Assembly (NCBI GenBank): GCA_023401595.1
Contig: JAEXDQ010000039.1
Span: 1-64,000 of the forward strand
From: Spirochaetota bacterium
Lineage (GTDB): Bacteria > Spirochaetota > Spirochaetia > Sphaerochaetales > Sphaerochaetaceae
DNA: 64,000 nt
Reading direction: 5' to 3'
Shown here piece by piece: positions 1 to 9,054 of this stretch; position 1 is the stretch's first letter; every line of letters starts with the position of its first letter. The position numbers and the translations under genes were made by a program. A model generated the notes under the pieces. The model saw only the letters and a list, made by a program, of their open reading frames with translations, did not search any database and was not told the origin of the DNA.

Positions 1-187
1 GCCTGATCGTCCCGTGGTCCAGGTACTGCACCACCCGCGGGAACCGGTTCACCCCGTGCGAGTATATCCCGTCCAGGCTGTTGTCCGCGAACACCCGCGC
101 CGCGTCCTCCGCGCTCGCCCCGTCGAACCCCCGCGACTCCAGCACCCTCTTGAACTCGCTCTTCATCTCTTCATACTGTACTCTCAT
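1..187 (-). CDS. yiaK: Ldh2/YiaK-family NAD(P)-dependent dehydrogenase, N-terminal part only
   Basis: The first 62 residues are visible; the gene runs off the left edge. The stretch with YSHGVNRFPR and the surrounding helical N-terminus closely match 2,3-diketo-L-gulonate reductase (YiaK/DlgD) of the Ldh2/malate-lactate dehydrogenase family, which uses NAD(P)H on 2-oxo or 2-hydroxy acids. The start ATG at 187 has an AGGAG site about 6 bases upstream and lies only 10 bases after the sulfatase stop, so it is the fifth visible gene of the tct operon. Other family members act on sulfolactate, ureidoglycolate or malate, so the substrate cannot be fixed from this fragment. Confidence 0.75.
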   Translation of the reverse strand, partial: MRVQYEEMKSEFKRVLESRGFDGASAEDAARVFADNSLDGIYSHGVNRFPRVVQYLDHGTIR

Positions 188-197
188 GTCTGTTCTC

Positions 198-1667
198 CTA
201 TGCCTGGCCGGCATCGACCAGGTAGTTTCTCGATGCGTCGCCCCGCCATTCCCCGACAAGCCCGGGATTCACGACCCGGAACCATTCGGTCATTATCCGG
301 AAATGGGTTTTGGCCGCGTCAAGCTCCTCAAGGGCCTTGTCCGCGTTCCAATATCGAGGGAGGACGGCATCGAACGCCTTGACGACATCGGCATACCGGA
401 GGTCAGTCCCCAGGTCTGCAAGCTCACCGGGATCGGCGTCAAGATCAAACAGCTGAGGTTCTTCGTACCCGGCGTGTCGAATGAACTTGAACCGGCCCCG
501 CCGCAGCATCACGCTGGGACTGTCGCCCTTGATATCGCTGCACATCGACACAACAAGCCGCGCGGAGTCCATGTCCGCATGACCGAAAAGAACCGGTGAC
601 AAGTCCACACCATCATACATGGGAAGCGAGGGGGAGCCCGCATAGGTTATGAACGTTGGAGCGAGGTCAAGCAGGGACACGGCCTCGGAAACCCTACGGT
701 TCTTTTCAATCCGGCCATCCTCGACGAATACCATCGGGACCCTCGCGGAGCCTTCGTAGAAATTGGTCTTCCAAAAAAGACCATGCTCGCCTATGTTGTC
801 TCCATGATCCGAAGTGTAGACGATCAACGTGTTCTCACGGCCTAACGTCCGGTCGATGGTCTCCAGGATTCTTCCAACATGACGGTCAAGGATTTCCACC
901 ATGGCGTAGTATGCGGCGCGAATACGACGAACATCCGCAGGTGTCACTTCCGACATCTTCCTGTTGGCGTACCATCGCTGGATAGCGGGATGCATCCGGC
1001 TTTTCTTGTCTTCGTCCATGAATTCGATCTCAGGCAGGAGATCATAATAGTAGTCGAACAGCTCCTTCGGCGCGATGTAAGGACAATGCGGCCCATAGAA
1101 CCCCACGGTCAGGAACAAGGGGCGATCGGCTTTGCGCGTCTGGAGATATTCGCAGGCGGCGTCCGTCACCGCCGCATCATAATCGAGGACGGCGGAATTG
1201 CCGGCGCCCGATTTTCGGATTGACGTAAGGTTCTGCCCGGACGAACGCATGAACTCCCCATATATCTCACGCTCGTTGTCCCCGCCCACGAAACAGGGGG
1301 TTATGTCCCCGACCAGATGTTTTTCGAATCCGTGCCATTGGTCCCAGCCGACGAAATGCATCCTACCCGACAGAACCGTCTCATACCCGCCCACCGTCAG
1401 GGAGTTCACGAAGGTCGCGTCGCAAGATGAAAGCGCCTGCATGTTGTTGAAGACTCCGGAATGGGAAGGAGACAGTCCGCTGAGGATCGACGCACGGCTC
1501 GGGACGCACAGCGGCGCGGCGCAGTAGCAGTTGTCGAAGCCGGTACCGTCCCGATACAGGGAATCGATGTTCGGTGTCCGGACATAAGGGTCTCCGGCGG
1601 CACCCATGACCAGAGGATTATGCTGGTCGGAAAGGATATAGACGATATGTTTCTTCATGTTATTCAT
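198..1667 (-). CDS. Type I sulfatase (alkaline-phosphatase superfamily)
   Basis: Cytoplasmic sulfatase of about 489 residues; no signal peptide is seen. It has the formylglycine motif CVPSR near residue 54, the N-terminal metal ligands in LSDQH, and a second metal site in TSDHGDNIGEHG. The family hydrolyses sulfate esters (choline sulfate, sulfated sugars). The frame is open back to 1688, but no ribosome site precedes that codon. The ATG at 1667 has AGGA 8 bases upstream and overlaps the end of tctA, so translational coupling is likely; a start at 1658 is also possible. Sitting between a carboxylate transporter and an Ldh2-type dehydrogenase, it probably acts on an imported sulfated acid (inference). 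An anaerobic sulfatase maturase (anSME) would be needed for the cysteine; none is in the window. Confidence 0.9.
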   Translation of the reverse strand: MNNMKKHIVYILSDQHNPLVMGAAGDPYVRTPNIDSLYRDGTGFDNCYCAAPLCVPSRASILSGLSPSHSGVFNNMQALSSCDATFVNSLTVGGYETVLSGRMHFVGWDQWHGFEKHLVGDITPCFVGGDNEREIYGEFMRSSGQNLTSIRKSGAGNSAVLDYDAAVTDAACEYLQTRKADRPLFLTVGFYGPHCPYIAPKELFDYYYDLLPEIEFMDEDKKSRMHPAIQRWYANRKMSEVTPADVRRIRAAYYAMVEILDRHVGRILETIDRTLGRENTLIVYTSDHGDNIGEHGLFWKTNFYEGSARVPMVFVEDGRIEKNRRVSEAVSLLDLAPTFITYAGSPSLPMYDGVDLSPVLFGHADMDSARLVVSMCSDIKGDSPSVMLRRGRFKFIRHAGYEEPQLFDLDADPGELADLGTDLRYADVVKAFDAVLPRYWNADKALEELDAAKTHFRIMTEWFRVVNPGLVGEWRGDASRNYLVDAGQA

Positions 1668-3198
1668 CCCGAAGGTCCTGTTTGACATTCGTCGATTTCT
1701 GCACCCGCTGTCCCTTTCTCAGCGCACGTACGTTCGCCCAGATAAGATACACGGTCAGCAGCAGTATCGCGATACAGATAGGACGGGCGACCATGTAGGT
1801 GAAGATGTTCGTTCCCGCGGCGTTGACGATGGTCATCGTCCTGACGTAGTTGCTTTCGATGATCCCTCCGAGGATCAGACCGAGTACAATCGGAGTATTG
1901 GGAATCTCCAACCGGGCGAACACGACCCCGACGATACCCAGGACGACGGCGATGACGACATCGTTCATGGAGTTGTTCACGCTGTACGCGCCGATCAACG
2001 AAAAGAGTATGACGACGGGGATGATGTACTTCATTTTCAGCTTTACGATCGATGAGAACACGGGGATACCAAGCACACCGATCAGAATCATGAAAACCGT
2101 CACCAAGAACATACCGATCAAGAAGGTGTAGACGATTTCCGCATGGTCGGTGAACAGGCTTTGTCCCGGCACCAGCCCATGGATCGTCAGCGCCCCGAAC
2201 ATGATGGCGGACGTGGCGGAACCGGGAATCCCCAGCGCGAGCATCGGGACCAACGAACCGCCGACAGCGGCGTTGTTGGCGCTTTCAGGAGCGACTATTC
2301 CCGCAGGCTCCCCTTTCCCGAAGGTTCCTTCCTTGTCTTTTCCTTTCGCTTCACCATAGGCGAGGAACGAGGCGATAGCCCCGCCCGTCCCGGGCAGTAT
2401 CCCGATGAACGTACCGATCGCGGAAGATTTGAGCAAAACCCTCAGGTATTTTGTGAAGGTGCTTTTCAGAACGTCACGGAACCGAGCAGGTTTCAGTTCC
2501 ACATGGGCATCGAAGGATTGCGCCTGCAATTGTTTCATTCCTTGCTTGACCATCTCCGTAATGGCGAATAGTCCGATGACCGCAGGAATCAGGTCTATTC
2601 CGCCACGAAGCGCACGGATTCCGAATGTAAAGCGGATTGAACCGGACACATCGTCGATACCGATCATGGCGAGGAACAGACCGAAACAGGCGGCGAACAA
2701 CCCCTTGGCTACATTCTTGCCGGTCAAGCTTCCGACGATCGTCAGACCGCAGATCGAGAGCAGAAGCATCTCAGGAGGCCCGAACTTTACCGCCACGTTC
2801 GACAGGACCGGCGCGAACAGGACCAGGACGACCAGGCCTACGATGCTTCCAAAACCAGATGCGATGATGGAATAGTAGAGGGCTTTCTTACCTTCCCCTC
2901 TTTCGGTCATGGCATAGCCTTCGATTGTCGTACAGGCGGACTCCGCGGTTCCCGGACAATTGATCAGAATACCCGATATGGAACCGCCGTAGGAGGAACC
3001 GAGGTAGATACCGCCCAGAAACAGGAGGCCCTGCGCAGGGCCCATCGCATATGTGAACGGAAGCATGACCGCGATACCGATACCGCCGTTCATGCCGGGG
3101 ATGGCGCCAAGCACCACCCCGACGATCGCTCCCAGCAAGCTTACCAAAAGAACATCCAGGCTCATCAAATTGCCAAGTACTTGCATTACGAGTTCCAC
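1660..3198 (-). CDS. tctA: Tripartite tricarboxylate transporter, large permease TctA
   Basis: Integral membrane protein of 512 residues with the TctA signature GAIPGMNGG near residues 30-40 and the second conserved loop GGSISGILINCPGT. It is the 12-TM channel subunit of a tripartite carboxylate transporter and works with TctB and the periplasmic TctC encoded just upstream. The GTG at 3198 is chosen because a G-rich stretch lies 6 bases upstream; the ATG at 3186 is an alternative. It follows tctC by 15 bases and overlaps the start of the sulfatase. Gene order B-C-A differs from the classic C-B-A. Confidence 0.93.
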   Translation of the reverse strand: MELVMQVLGNLMSLDVLLVSLLGAIVGVVLGAIPGMNGGIGIAVMLPFTYAMGPAQGLLFLGGIYLGSSYGGSISGILINCPGTAESACTTIEGYAMTERGEGKKALYYSIIASGFGSIVGLVVLVLFAPVLSNVAVKFGPPEMLLLSICGLTIVGSLTGKNVAKGLFAACFGLFLAMIGIDDVSGSIRFTFGIRALRGGIDLIPAVIGLFAITEMVKQGMKQLQAQSFDAHVELKPARFRDVLKSTFTKYLRVLLKSSAIGTFIGILPGTGGAIASFLAYGEAKGKDKEGTFGKGEPAGIVAPESANNAAVGGSLVPMLALGIPGSATSAIMFGALTIHGLVPGQSLFTDHAEIVYTFLIGMFLVTVFMILIGVLGIPVFSSIVKLKMKYIIPVVILFSLIGAYSVNNSMNDVVIAVVLGIVGVVFARLEIPNTPIVLGLILGGIIESNYVRTMTIVNAAGTNIFTYMVARPICIAILLLTVYLIWANVRALRKGQRVQKSTNVKQDLRDE

Positions 3199-3213
3199 GG
3201 AACGCCCCCTGTC

Positions 3214-4182
3214 CTATTTGTTCTGGAAATAGGTTTTTCTCATGGCGAAGTCGTCTGCCAGGAATGCCGCCAGTTCATCGCCGGTCGTCAGCTCGGGTAC
3301 TTCTCCGATAGCTTCGATATTTTTCTTCATATCGGCCGTATAGCCTTCCTCCATGGCTGCGACCAGCTTGTCGATGACGGCTTGGTCGATGCCCTTGGGC
3401 CCTACCAGCATGCGCTTCGCAGGATTGCTGACATTATAACCTTGCTCCGAGAAGGTCGGGACGTCGGGATAGGAGGAGAGCCGGTCGTCAAGCATCAGCC
3501 CAAGGACGGACAGCTTCTGTTCAGTAGCCTGCTGGACGAATTTAGCGCTGAGGATACCAGCTTCGATATGACCGCCGAGCAGATCGGCGAATACATTGTT
3601 TCCGCCACCGTAGACGACCCCTGTAAGCTCGGTGCCCGTGGCCTGGGAGAACAGGGTCAGGGACATTTCCTGAATCGGGGAAGGCAGTCCGATCGTGACC
3701 TTGCCGGGATTAGCCTTCGCAAAGGTCAGGAACTCATCAAGACTCTTGAACTGAGAATTCTTCTTCAGGACGATGATGTCGCCGGTGGTGTTCAAGGCGG
3801 CGATGTAGGTGAAGTCATCGACGGTAAACTCGCAATTCTCCTGTCCATAGGCGAAATTGGCTACATCGGTATTGGAAAACACACCGAGAGTATAGCCGTC
3901 CGGGTCGGCCGCGGAGATATCCTCCATTGCGACCAGACCGCCTGCGCTACCGTTGTTGATAACGACAAACGGCTTGCCCATGAGCTTTTCCAGCGGATTC
4001 GTGACAGCGCGGGCCATGGCGTCGGTTCCGCCTCCGGCGTTCGCGATGACGATACAGGTTACTTCCTTTGACGGATAGGCGGCGGCTCCCGCGTTTTCAG
4101 CCTGGCCTCCGGCGAACAGGCTGGCGCCAACCATGGCGACCAGGGTCATGACGGCAAGCGTCTTCAAAATGACTTTTTTCAT
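3214..4182 (-). CDS. tctC: Tripartite tricarboxylate transporter substrate-binding protein TctC (Bug family)
   Basis: Exported solute-binding protein of 322 residues. An N-terminal signal peptide ends at AGGQAE, typical of spirochaetal binding proteins; there is no lipobox cysteine. The mature part has the Bug-family opening (YPSKEVTCIVIANAGGGTDAMAR), which builds the carboxylate pocket. The frame is open to a TTG at 4188, but the ATG at 4182 has GGAG 6 bases upstream and is preferred. The ligand is probably a di- or tricarboxylate, or, given the neighbours, a sulfated or sulfonated organic acid. Confidence 0.93.
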   Translation of the reverse strand: MKKVILKTLAVMTLVAMVGASLFAGGQAENAGAAAYPSKEVTCIVIANAGGGTDAMARAVTNPLEKLMGKPFVVINNGSAGGLVAMEDISAADPDGYTLGVFSNTDVANFAYGQENCEFTVDDFTYIAALNTTGDIIVLKKNSQFKSLDEFLTFAKANPGKVTIGLPSPIQEMSLTLFSQATGTELTGVVYGGGNNVFADLLGGHIEAGILSAKFVQQATEQKLSVLGLMLDDRLSSYPDVPTFSEQGYNVSNPAKRMLVGPKGIDQAVIDKLVAAMEEGYTADMKKNIEAIGEVPELTTGDELAAFLADDFAMRKTYFQNK

Positions 4183-4203
4183 ATTCAACTCCTTATTCGA
4201 TAT

Positions 4204-4662
4204 TTAAAAAAGGGACAGAGCCCCTCTTGGACAACGGATACGCAGGCCGTAGGTGAACAGCAGGTAGGAAAGTCCAACGACGACCAGGCAGAACACCAAG
4301 GAAAGCAGGACGTTTTTCTTCGTTTTCACGGGGTTGATGAAGATGGAGATCGCGGAAATCTCAAGAAACGCGGACAGGTAGAAACCGATCTGCTTCGCCA
4401 ACACAGGATTGATGATCAGGAACAGAATCAGCACGATCTCTCCGATTGTGAATTTCTGGACGGCATCCCCATCCCGTTTCAAAATCGTTTCGACCAGGAC
4501 TACTACGCCAAAAGCGAGCATCATCGTAAAAACAACATATGGATATGCGCTTGAAACCTTTTTCGTCGTAGCAAGAAGAATGACTGAAAAGACCACAGCC
4601 AGCGAGCCGGCGAGAAAATTCTTGCCAAGCAGGAGACTCTTCATGTTTTTGGAAGAAATCAC
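4204..4662 (-). CDS. tctB: Tripartite tricarboxylate transporter small membrane subunit TctB
   Basis: About 152 residues with four predicted membrane segments, the layout of the poorly conserved TctB subunit; the assignment rests largely on its place next to tctC and tctA. The frame is open to an ATG at 4692, but that codon lies inside the -10 element of the promoter described here. The GTG at 4660-4662 has AGGAGG 6 bases upstream and lies downstream of the predicted transcript start, so it is the better start. First gene of the leftward operon. Confidence 0.82.
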   Translation of the reverse strand: MISSKNMKSLLLGKNFLAGSLAVVFSVILLATTKKVSSAYPYVVFTMMLAFGVVVLVETILKRDGDAVQKFTIGEIVLILFLIINPVLAKQIGFYLSAFLEISAISIFINPVKTKKNVLLSLVFCLVVVGLSYLLFTYGLRIRCPRGALSLF

Positions 4663-4690
4663 GACACCCCTCCTCTTAGGATATACTGTC

Positions 4691-4718
4691 ATATTATCTC
4701 GTTTTTTCCCAATGTCAA
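4691..4718 (-). promoter_or_regulatory. Promoter of the tct-sulfatase operon
   Basis: Leftward TTGACA (4713-4718), 16-base spacer, TAATAT (4691-4696). The predicted transcript start is near 4684, which leaves about 20 bases before the GTG of tctB and rules out the upstream ATG. Confidence 0.75.
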
Positions 4719-4733
4719 GAAAAATTTTTCTCT

Positions 4734-4772
4734 AAATATTCAAATTTTCAAACGAAAATGAGAAAAATATTT
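4734..4772. promoter_or_regulatory. Candidate operator between tctB and lacI-type regulator
   Basis: Nested inverted repeats in the AT-rich divergent spacer: ATTTTC-AAAC-GAAAAT at 4744-4759, flanked by AAATATT (4734-4740) and AATATTT (4766-4772). A further 12-base palindrome GAAAAATTTTTC lies next to the tct -35 box. The position, just upstream of both promoters, suits the LacI-type regulator encoded next to it; the assignment is inference. Confidence 0.45.
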
Positions 4773-4793
4773 TTTCTTTTTTCTCTTTGAAGC

Positions 4794-4822
4794 TTGTTTT
4801 TTTGTATTTTGGCGGGTATAAT
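4794..4822 (+). promoter_or_regulatory. Promoter of the LacI-family regulator
   Basis: Rightward TTGTTT (4794-4799), 17-base spacer, perfect TATAAT (4817-4822). The predicted start near 4829 leaves a leader of about 10 bases before the ATG pair at 4839/4842. Confidence 0.7.
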
Positions 4823-4838
4823 ATCGTGCATAGGTAAA

Positions 4839-5969
4839 ATGATGAAAGAAAAGACGACGCTTCAAGACATAGCCAAGCTGACCGGCGTGACCGTAGGAAC
4901 GGTACACAAAGCCTTGAACAACAGCAAAGGCGTCAGTGAAAAAAAACGAGACGAGATACTTGCCCTCGCCCAATCCCTCAACTACATCCCCGTCGCAAAG
5001 CACCTGGCACCCCAGCAGACCGTCGTCGCGCTTTTCCCCGAACCAATCGGAGAAGACCGTTTCTTCTATCAGTTCATCTGGGCGGGAATCGCGAAACGGG
5101 AGGAAGAGCTATCCCCTACGACCTTCCGGATCATAAAGATATCCTTTGACGGCTCGCTCACCGACCAGAAAACCAAGTTGGAACAGATATATGACCTATA
5201 CCATGACAGGATAACCGGCCTGATAACGATCATCTGGGAGGAAGACCGGTTCCTGGAGATCCTCAACCGGTTCACGAGCAGCGGAATCAAAATATTCACG
5301 ATCTCCGCCGACGCGCCAGGCAGCCAGCGGACGGCGACCGTCATGGCAAACCCGTACAAGACAGGGCGCCTGGCGGCGGAATACATCGGCTCGGTCATCG
5401 AAGGTTTCTGCAGAGTCATCATCATGGGGACGAAACGCGACGCATACAACCATGCCCAGGTCGTGCGCGGGTTCTTCGACCAGATGAGCGTCACAAACCC
5501 ACGGATACAGATCATCGAACTCTATGAATCACGGGAATACCCCGAACGATTGCTTGAAACGCTCAACGATTTCCTGACGAAATTCGACGATATATGTGGA
5601 ATCTACGCAAACAACGCACGAACCACAGCAAGAATACTCGATACGATCAGGCTCCAGAAAGAACAACGCAGGATATGCGTGGTCGGCAGCGAAATCTTCA
5701 GGCAATCAATCTCAGCCATGCAGGAAGGGACGCTCAACGCGGTGATCGACCAGAACGCTTTCCAGCAGGCGTATGAAGGGGTATCGACGGCGTTCGCCCA
5801 TCTGGTACTGGGAAAACAACGAACTGAAAGTATTTTCGTGCCAAGCTCCCTCTATCTGCAAAACAATCTTCCGTTGGAATATCCCGAAGACCAGATTTCA
5901 ACATTGGAGCCGGAACTGAACAAGGAATTCGGACACGACCTCGCACAGGGCATGACGGAACGGGGATAA
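4839..5969 (+). CDS. LacI-family transcriptional regulator
   Basis: DNA-binding protein of about 376 residues. The N-terminal LacI helix-turn-helix is clear (TTLQDIAKLTGVTVGTVHKALN), followed by a hinge and a periplasmic-binding-protein-like effector domain. The open frame extends upstream to 4794, but that would start inside the promoter; the adjacent ATGs at 4839 and 4842 are the realistic starts. It is divergent from the tct-sulfatase operon and probably represses it, and itself, until an imported compound binds (inference from position). Confidence 0.88.
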   Translation: MMKEKTTLQDIAKLTGVTVGTVHKALNNSKGVSEKKRDEILALAQSLNYIPVAKHLAPQQTVVALFPEPIGEDRFFYQFIWAGIAKREEELSPTTFRIIKISFDGSLTDQKTKLEQIYDLYHDRITGLITIIWEEDRFLEILNRFTSSGIKIFTISADAPGSQRTATVMANPYKTGRLAAEYIGSVIEGFCRVIIMGTKRDAYNHAQVVRGFFDQMSVTNPRIQIIELYESREYPERLLETLNDFLTKFDDICGIYANNARTTARILDTIRLQKEQRRICVVGSEIFRQSISAMQEGTLNAVIDQNAFQQAYEGVSTAFAHLVLGKQRTESIFVPSSLYLQNNLPLEYPEDQISTLEPELNKEFGHDLAQGMTERG

Positions 5970-5988
5970 GAAAAACAGATATTCGAGG

Positions 5989-7665
5989 TCAACACTCGTA
6001 GCGGTCATCAGGCCGCTCGAACAAACGTCCGTATCGGGCGTACAGCGCTTCCTGCCGGGCATGTTTGCGCCGGCGTATGGACAAGAAGATTCCATCGACA
6101 AACAGGAACGGCACAGAGGCGAGCAACGACTTCGCCAATATATCTGGATACCGGGTATAGAAGGTCAGGCCGTCCTTCTGTCCGATCGGCACGGAATAGA
6201 CATGCCAGGTTTCGATGAACGGCTCCTGCATCTCAACCACCCTGCCGGAAGGCAGGACGAGGCAGGTCATTCCGCTGTTTGTGCTTCTGAGCAACGGACG
6301 GCGGTTCTCGACCGCCCGGAAGACTGCGAGCTGCATATGCTGCATCTGGGCGGCGACGGAACCGGACCAACTGTCGTTGGAGAGATTTATCAGCAGCTCG
6401 GCGCCGTTACGGACGAACTCGGCGTTCAGATATCCAAAGGTGTCCTCGAAGCAAATCGGCGTTGAGAAATCGATACCGTCCCAGGAGAACACCGTGGCTT
6501 CGGACCCCTTTTCCCACCATTTGAAATCGTTGGCGAGCAGCAGCCCGTACAACCGCGGGAATTGCCGTTCATAGGGGAAATGCTCGGTGAAGGGGACAAG
6601 GCGTTGTTTCCGGTAGGTGCCAAGGACATCTCCCCCGCCGAACAGAATCACCGTGTTGTAGGTCTTCCAATTCCAAGTCCCGTCCTCCAGAAAAGCGGGC
6701 AACGTATCATCCTTGATCAGCCCCTCAGGGTTGCCCGTGACCAACGGAACCGGCAGGCTCATGCCGAAGTCCACGAAACGGTCGCAAAGACGGGAGGTCA
6801 TCCAGTTCGAGGGATAGGCCTTGTGCCAGGCTACAGAAGGAACGAAGGCGGTCTCGGACCAGACCACCATGTCGGGCTTTTCCTCCATCGCCTCAAGGCT
6901 CAGTCCAGCCAATGTCTCGAAATTCCGTTCATACGTGGCATATCCGCCTTTCCAGCTGTCCGCGGAGTGCTGCACCGCGGCTATACGCACCGTCCGGCCG
7001 GCAGGAACGGCATCATAATGTCGCAAAGCAAAAAATCCGAACGTAAGATTGGCCACGAACACCGTCAGGTACGCGGCGATATCCCACCGGTAGTCCTTCA
7101 GGCTGCCGCTCCAAGACCCGGCGAGCAGCGAAGCCGCGAAGGATTGGGGAACGGTCAGCAACAAGGAGATTCCCCAGATACCGAAGACCGAGGCGCTTTG
7201 GATCAGGACGGGGCGGTTCCATAACGCGGCGGACAGGTTTCCGTATGGATAGCCGAGGAACTCCTGTTGGGTGAGATACAGGTATGCGACATAGAATACG
7301 GCCTGCACAAGATATCCACGTTTTCTGAAAAACAGTTTCGCGGCTTTGAGGACAGGCAGCAGAATCAGGTACTGGAACGATTCGAGGACCGGGGCGAGCC
7401 AGATCGCCAGCGGATGGAAGGTCTTGAGCCAGTAATTGTAGACAAGATAGAATACGAAGCCATAGACAAGTCCGTGCAACCAGATCGTCTTCCATGAGGC
7501 ATGGTCCACGACCCAGAACAAGGGGATCAGGGAGAAAAAGGCGACGGTTCCCCAACCGGTATCGGAAATCGGATTGGGGAAAGCCAGCGATGCAAGCACC
7601 GCGGCAGACACCAGAACCGCCAGCTCAAAGAAAAAGCCGAGAGACCTTCTGATTATCCCTGACAT
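5989..7665 (-). CDS. lnt: Apolipoprotein N-acyltransferase
   Basis: Inner-membrane enzyme of 558 residues that adds the third acyl chain to the N-terminal cysteine of lipoproteins. Six or so membrane segments fill residues 1-215, followed by the periplasmic nitrilase-like domain with the expected triad: E271 (VVWSETAFVP), K353 (YRKQRLVPF) and C405 (STPICFED). It ends in a basic tail after a last membrane helix. An AGGAGG site lies 5 bases before the ATG. Full length; it serves the several lipoproteins encoded in this window. Confidence 0.95.
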   Translation of the reverse strand: MSGIIRRSLGFFFELAVLVSAAVLASLAFPNPISDTGWGTVAFFSLIPLFWVVDHASWKTIWLHGLVYGFVFYLVYNYWLKTFHPLAIWLAPVLESFQYLILLPVLKAAKLFFRKRGYLVQAVFYVAYLYLTQQEFLGYPYGNLSAALWNRPVLIQSASVFGIWGISLLLTVPQSFAASLLAGSWSGSLKDYRWDIAAYLTVFVANLTFGFFALRHYDAVPAGRTVRIAAVQHSADSWKGGYATYERNFETLAGLSLEAMEEKPDMVVWSETAFVPSVAWHKAYPSNWMTSRLCDRFVDFGMSLPVPLVTGNPEGLIKDDTLPAFLEDGTWNWKTYNTVILFGGGDVLGTYRKQRLVPFTEHFPYERQFPRLYGLLLANDFKWWEKGSEATVFSWDGIDFSTPICFEDTFGYLNAEFVRNGAELLINLSNDSWSGSVAAQMQHMQLAVFRAVENRRPLLRSTNSGMTCLVLPSGRVVEMQEPFIETWHVYSVPIGQKDGLTFYTRYPDILAKSLLASVPFLFVDGIFLSIRRRKHARQEALYARYGRLFERPDDRYEC

Positions 7666-7713
7666 CCGAACCTCCTGATACCGAGTCAGAACACGAATTA
7701 CGATGGTATCAGT

Positions 7714-8040
7714 CTACAATTTTTCAAACCGGTCGATATCCATGACAAAAACCGTACTTCCTCCGACCAACGCGTCAACGAGATTCGCGGAGGTAAACGG
7801 CGTGCCGGCGTTCAACGGCGGGGCCGGACAGACGGACATCCTCTTGCCGGCGAACCGCTTGATGATACCGATCGCATCATCGACCTTGTCATCATCGGTA
7901 CCGATCAGCAGGGTGGTATTCTTCGTCTGCAGGAACCCCCCGACGGTCGACAGCTTTGTGACAAAGAAGTTATGCTTCGTCAATTCACCTACTGTATCCG
8001 GTTCATCGGACGCTTGTACGATTGCTAGAATCAATTTCAT
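7714..8040 (-). CDS. darA: PII-like cyclic di-AMP receptor (DarA/PstA, DUF970)
   Basis: 108-residue protein with the diagnostic FFVTKLSTVGGFL and NTTLLIGTDD motifs of the trimeric PII-like c-di-AMP receptor, and the C-terminal VGGSTVFVMDIDRFEKL. The loop between the two halves of the fold is shorter than in the Bacillus protein. The frame is open to 8106, but the ATG at 8040 has AGGAGG 7 bases upstream. Its presence implies c-di-AMP signalling in this organism; no cyclase is in the window. It sits directly upstream of lnt (48-base gap) and may be co-transcribed. Confidence 0.9.
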   Translation of the reverse strand: MKLILAIVQASDEPDTVGELTKHNFFVTKLSTVGGFLQTKNTTLLIGTDDDKVDDAIGIIKRFAGKRMSVCPAPPLNAGTPFTSANLVDALVGGSTVFVMDIDRFEKL

Positions 8041-8169
8041 GATAGCACCTCCTGTCCATACGCGCTGTCCATGCACGCGCACATGAGAATAAAAACATAC
8101 TGTCACGACCCAGCTTTCACGCTTTCAAGATATTGGAAAGCCAGCCGGGAGAGGCAAAACCAGAAGCCC

Positions 8170-9009
8170 TCACCGTAGCCATTTGACCATTTCTGCCATG
8201 GCGGCATCACGAGCTTCAGGGTCCTTGTCATACGGAATGAAATGGGAACAGCCCTCGACGACCAGCTTCCGGTTGTCCCCCTTCCCTTTCTCCAGCACCA
8301 AGTCGGCGACCGCGGGAGAAACCAAGCGGTCCTTGCCGCCTACGACCACCAGCGTATCGGTATCCAGATGGTCAAGCGAAGCGACCGCCATTCGGCGCAG
8401 CTTCTCCATCTCCATCAATTGCACCGGGTATATCCAAGACCAATACTGGGCTCCGAGGAATGCATCGTCGTCGGGGGCCCCTTCGTAGAAGAACTTGTAG
8501 CCGGGATCGGCCTGCCATGCCTGCGGAATCGGTTTGCTTCCCCGCAACAGCTTCGCCAAGCGGAGCTTCCACATCGACAAGGAAGGAATCAGCAGACCGG
8601 GAGCCAGCAGCACCATACGGCGGGTCTCGAACGCGGCGGCAAGCGCGACCGCCATGGCGCCGCCCATGGAATGTCCGACCAGATACAGCTCCTCATACCG
8701 GTTTCTGAGATCCTTGCAGGCATCGTAGGCGGTCCCCAGCCAATCCTCCAGCCGTGAAGCGGCGAAATCGACTCCGCTGGTTCCATTGCCCGGATACCGG
8801 ACCGCATAGACGTCGAAACCGGCTTCGTACAAGCCGACGCCTGGCAACACGAGTTCGCCAGGGTATCCGGCGTATCCATGCAGGCACAGGACAGCCTTGG
8901 AGGGTTGTTCATCATGAATCATCTTCCATGGGCGCGCGCAAGCGCGTACCGGCCCTTCGTCTTGATAATGCCCTACGGTATAGTCGGTCACATCATAGCT
9001 GATATGCAT
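8170..9009 (-). CDS. Alpha/beta hydrolase, carboxylesterase type
   Basis: 279 residues, cytoplasmic. It has the oxyanion-hole loop LHGYAG, nucleophile elbow GHSMGG (S114), an acid in GGKDRLVSP (about D227) and a histidine in GCSHFIPYD (about H256), all in the order of Est30/monoacylglycerol-lipase enzymes. It probably cleaves short-chain esters. GAGGTG precedes the ATG. It lies 45 bases after the LuxR-type gene and may be the last gene of that operon. Confidence 0.88.
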   Translation of the reverse strand: MHISYDVTDYTVGHYQDEGPVRACARPWKMIHDEQPSKAVLCLHGYAGYPGELVLPGVGLYEAGFDVYAVRYPGNGTSGVDFAASRLEDWLGTAYDACKDLRNRYEELYLVGHSMGGAMAVALAAAFETRRMVLLAPGLLIPSLSMWKLRLAKLLRGSKPIPQAWQADPGYKFFYEGAPDDDAFLGAQYWSWIYPVQLMEMEKLRRMAVASLDHLDTDTLVVVGGKDRLVSPAVADLVLEKGKGDNRKLVVEGCSHFIPYDKDPEARDAAMAEMVKWLR

Positions 9010-9054
9010 GTCGTATCACCTCTCTTGAACAGCGGATTTTCGGCCGGGTCACCG

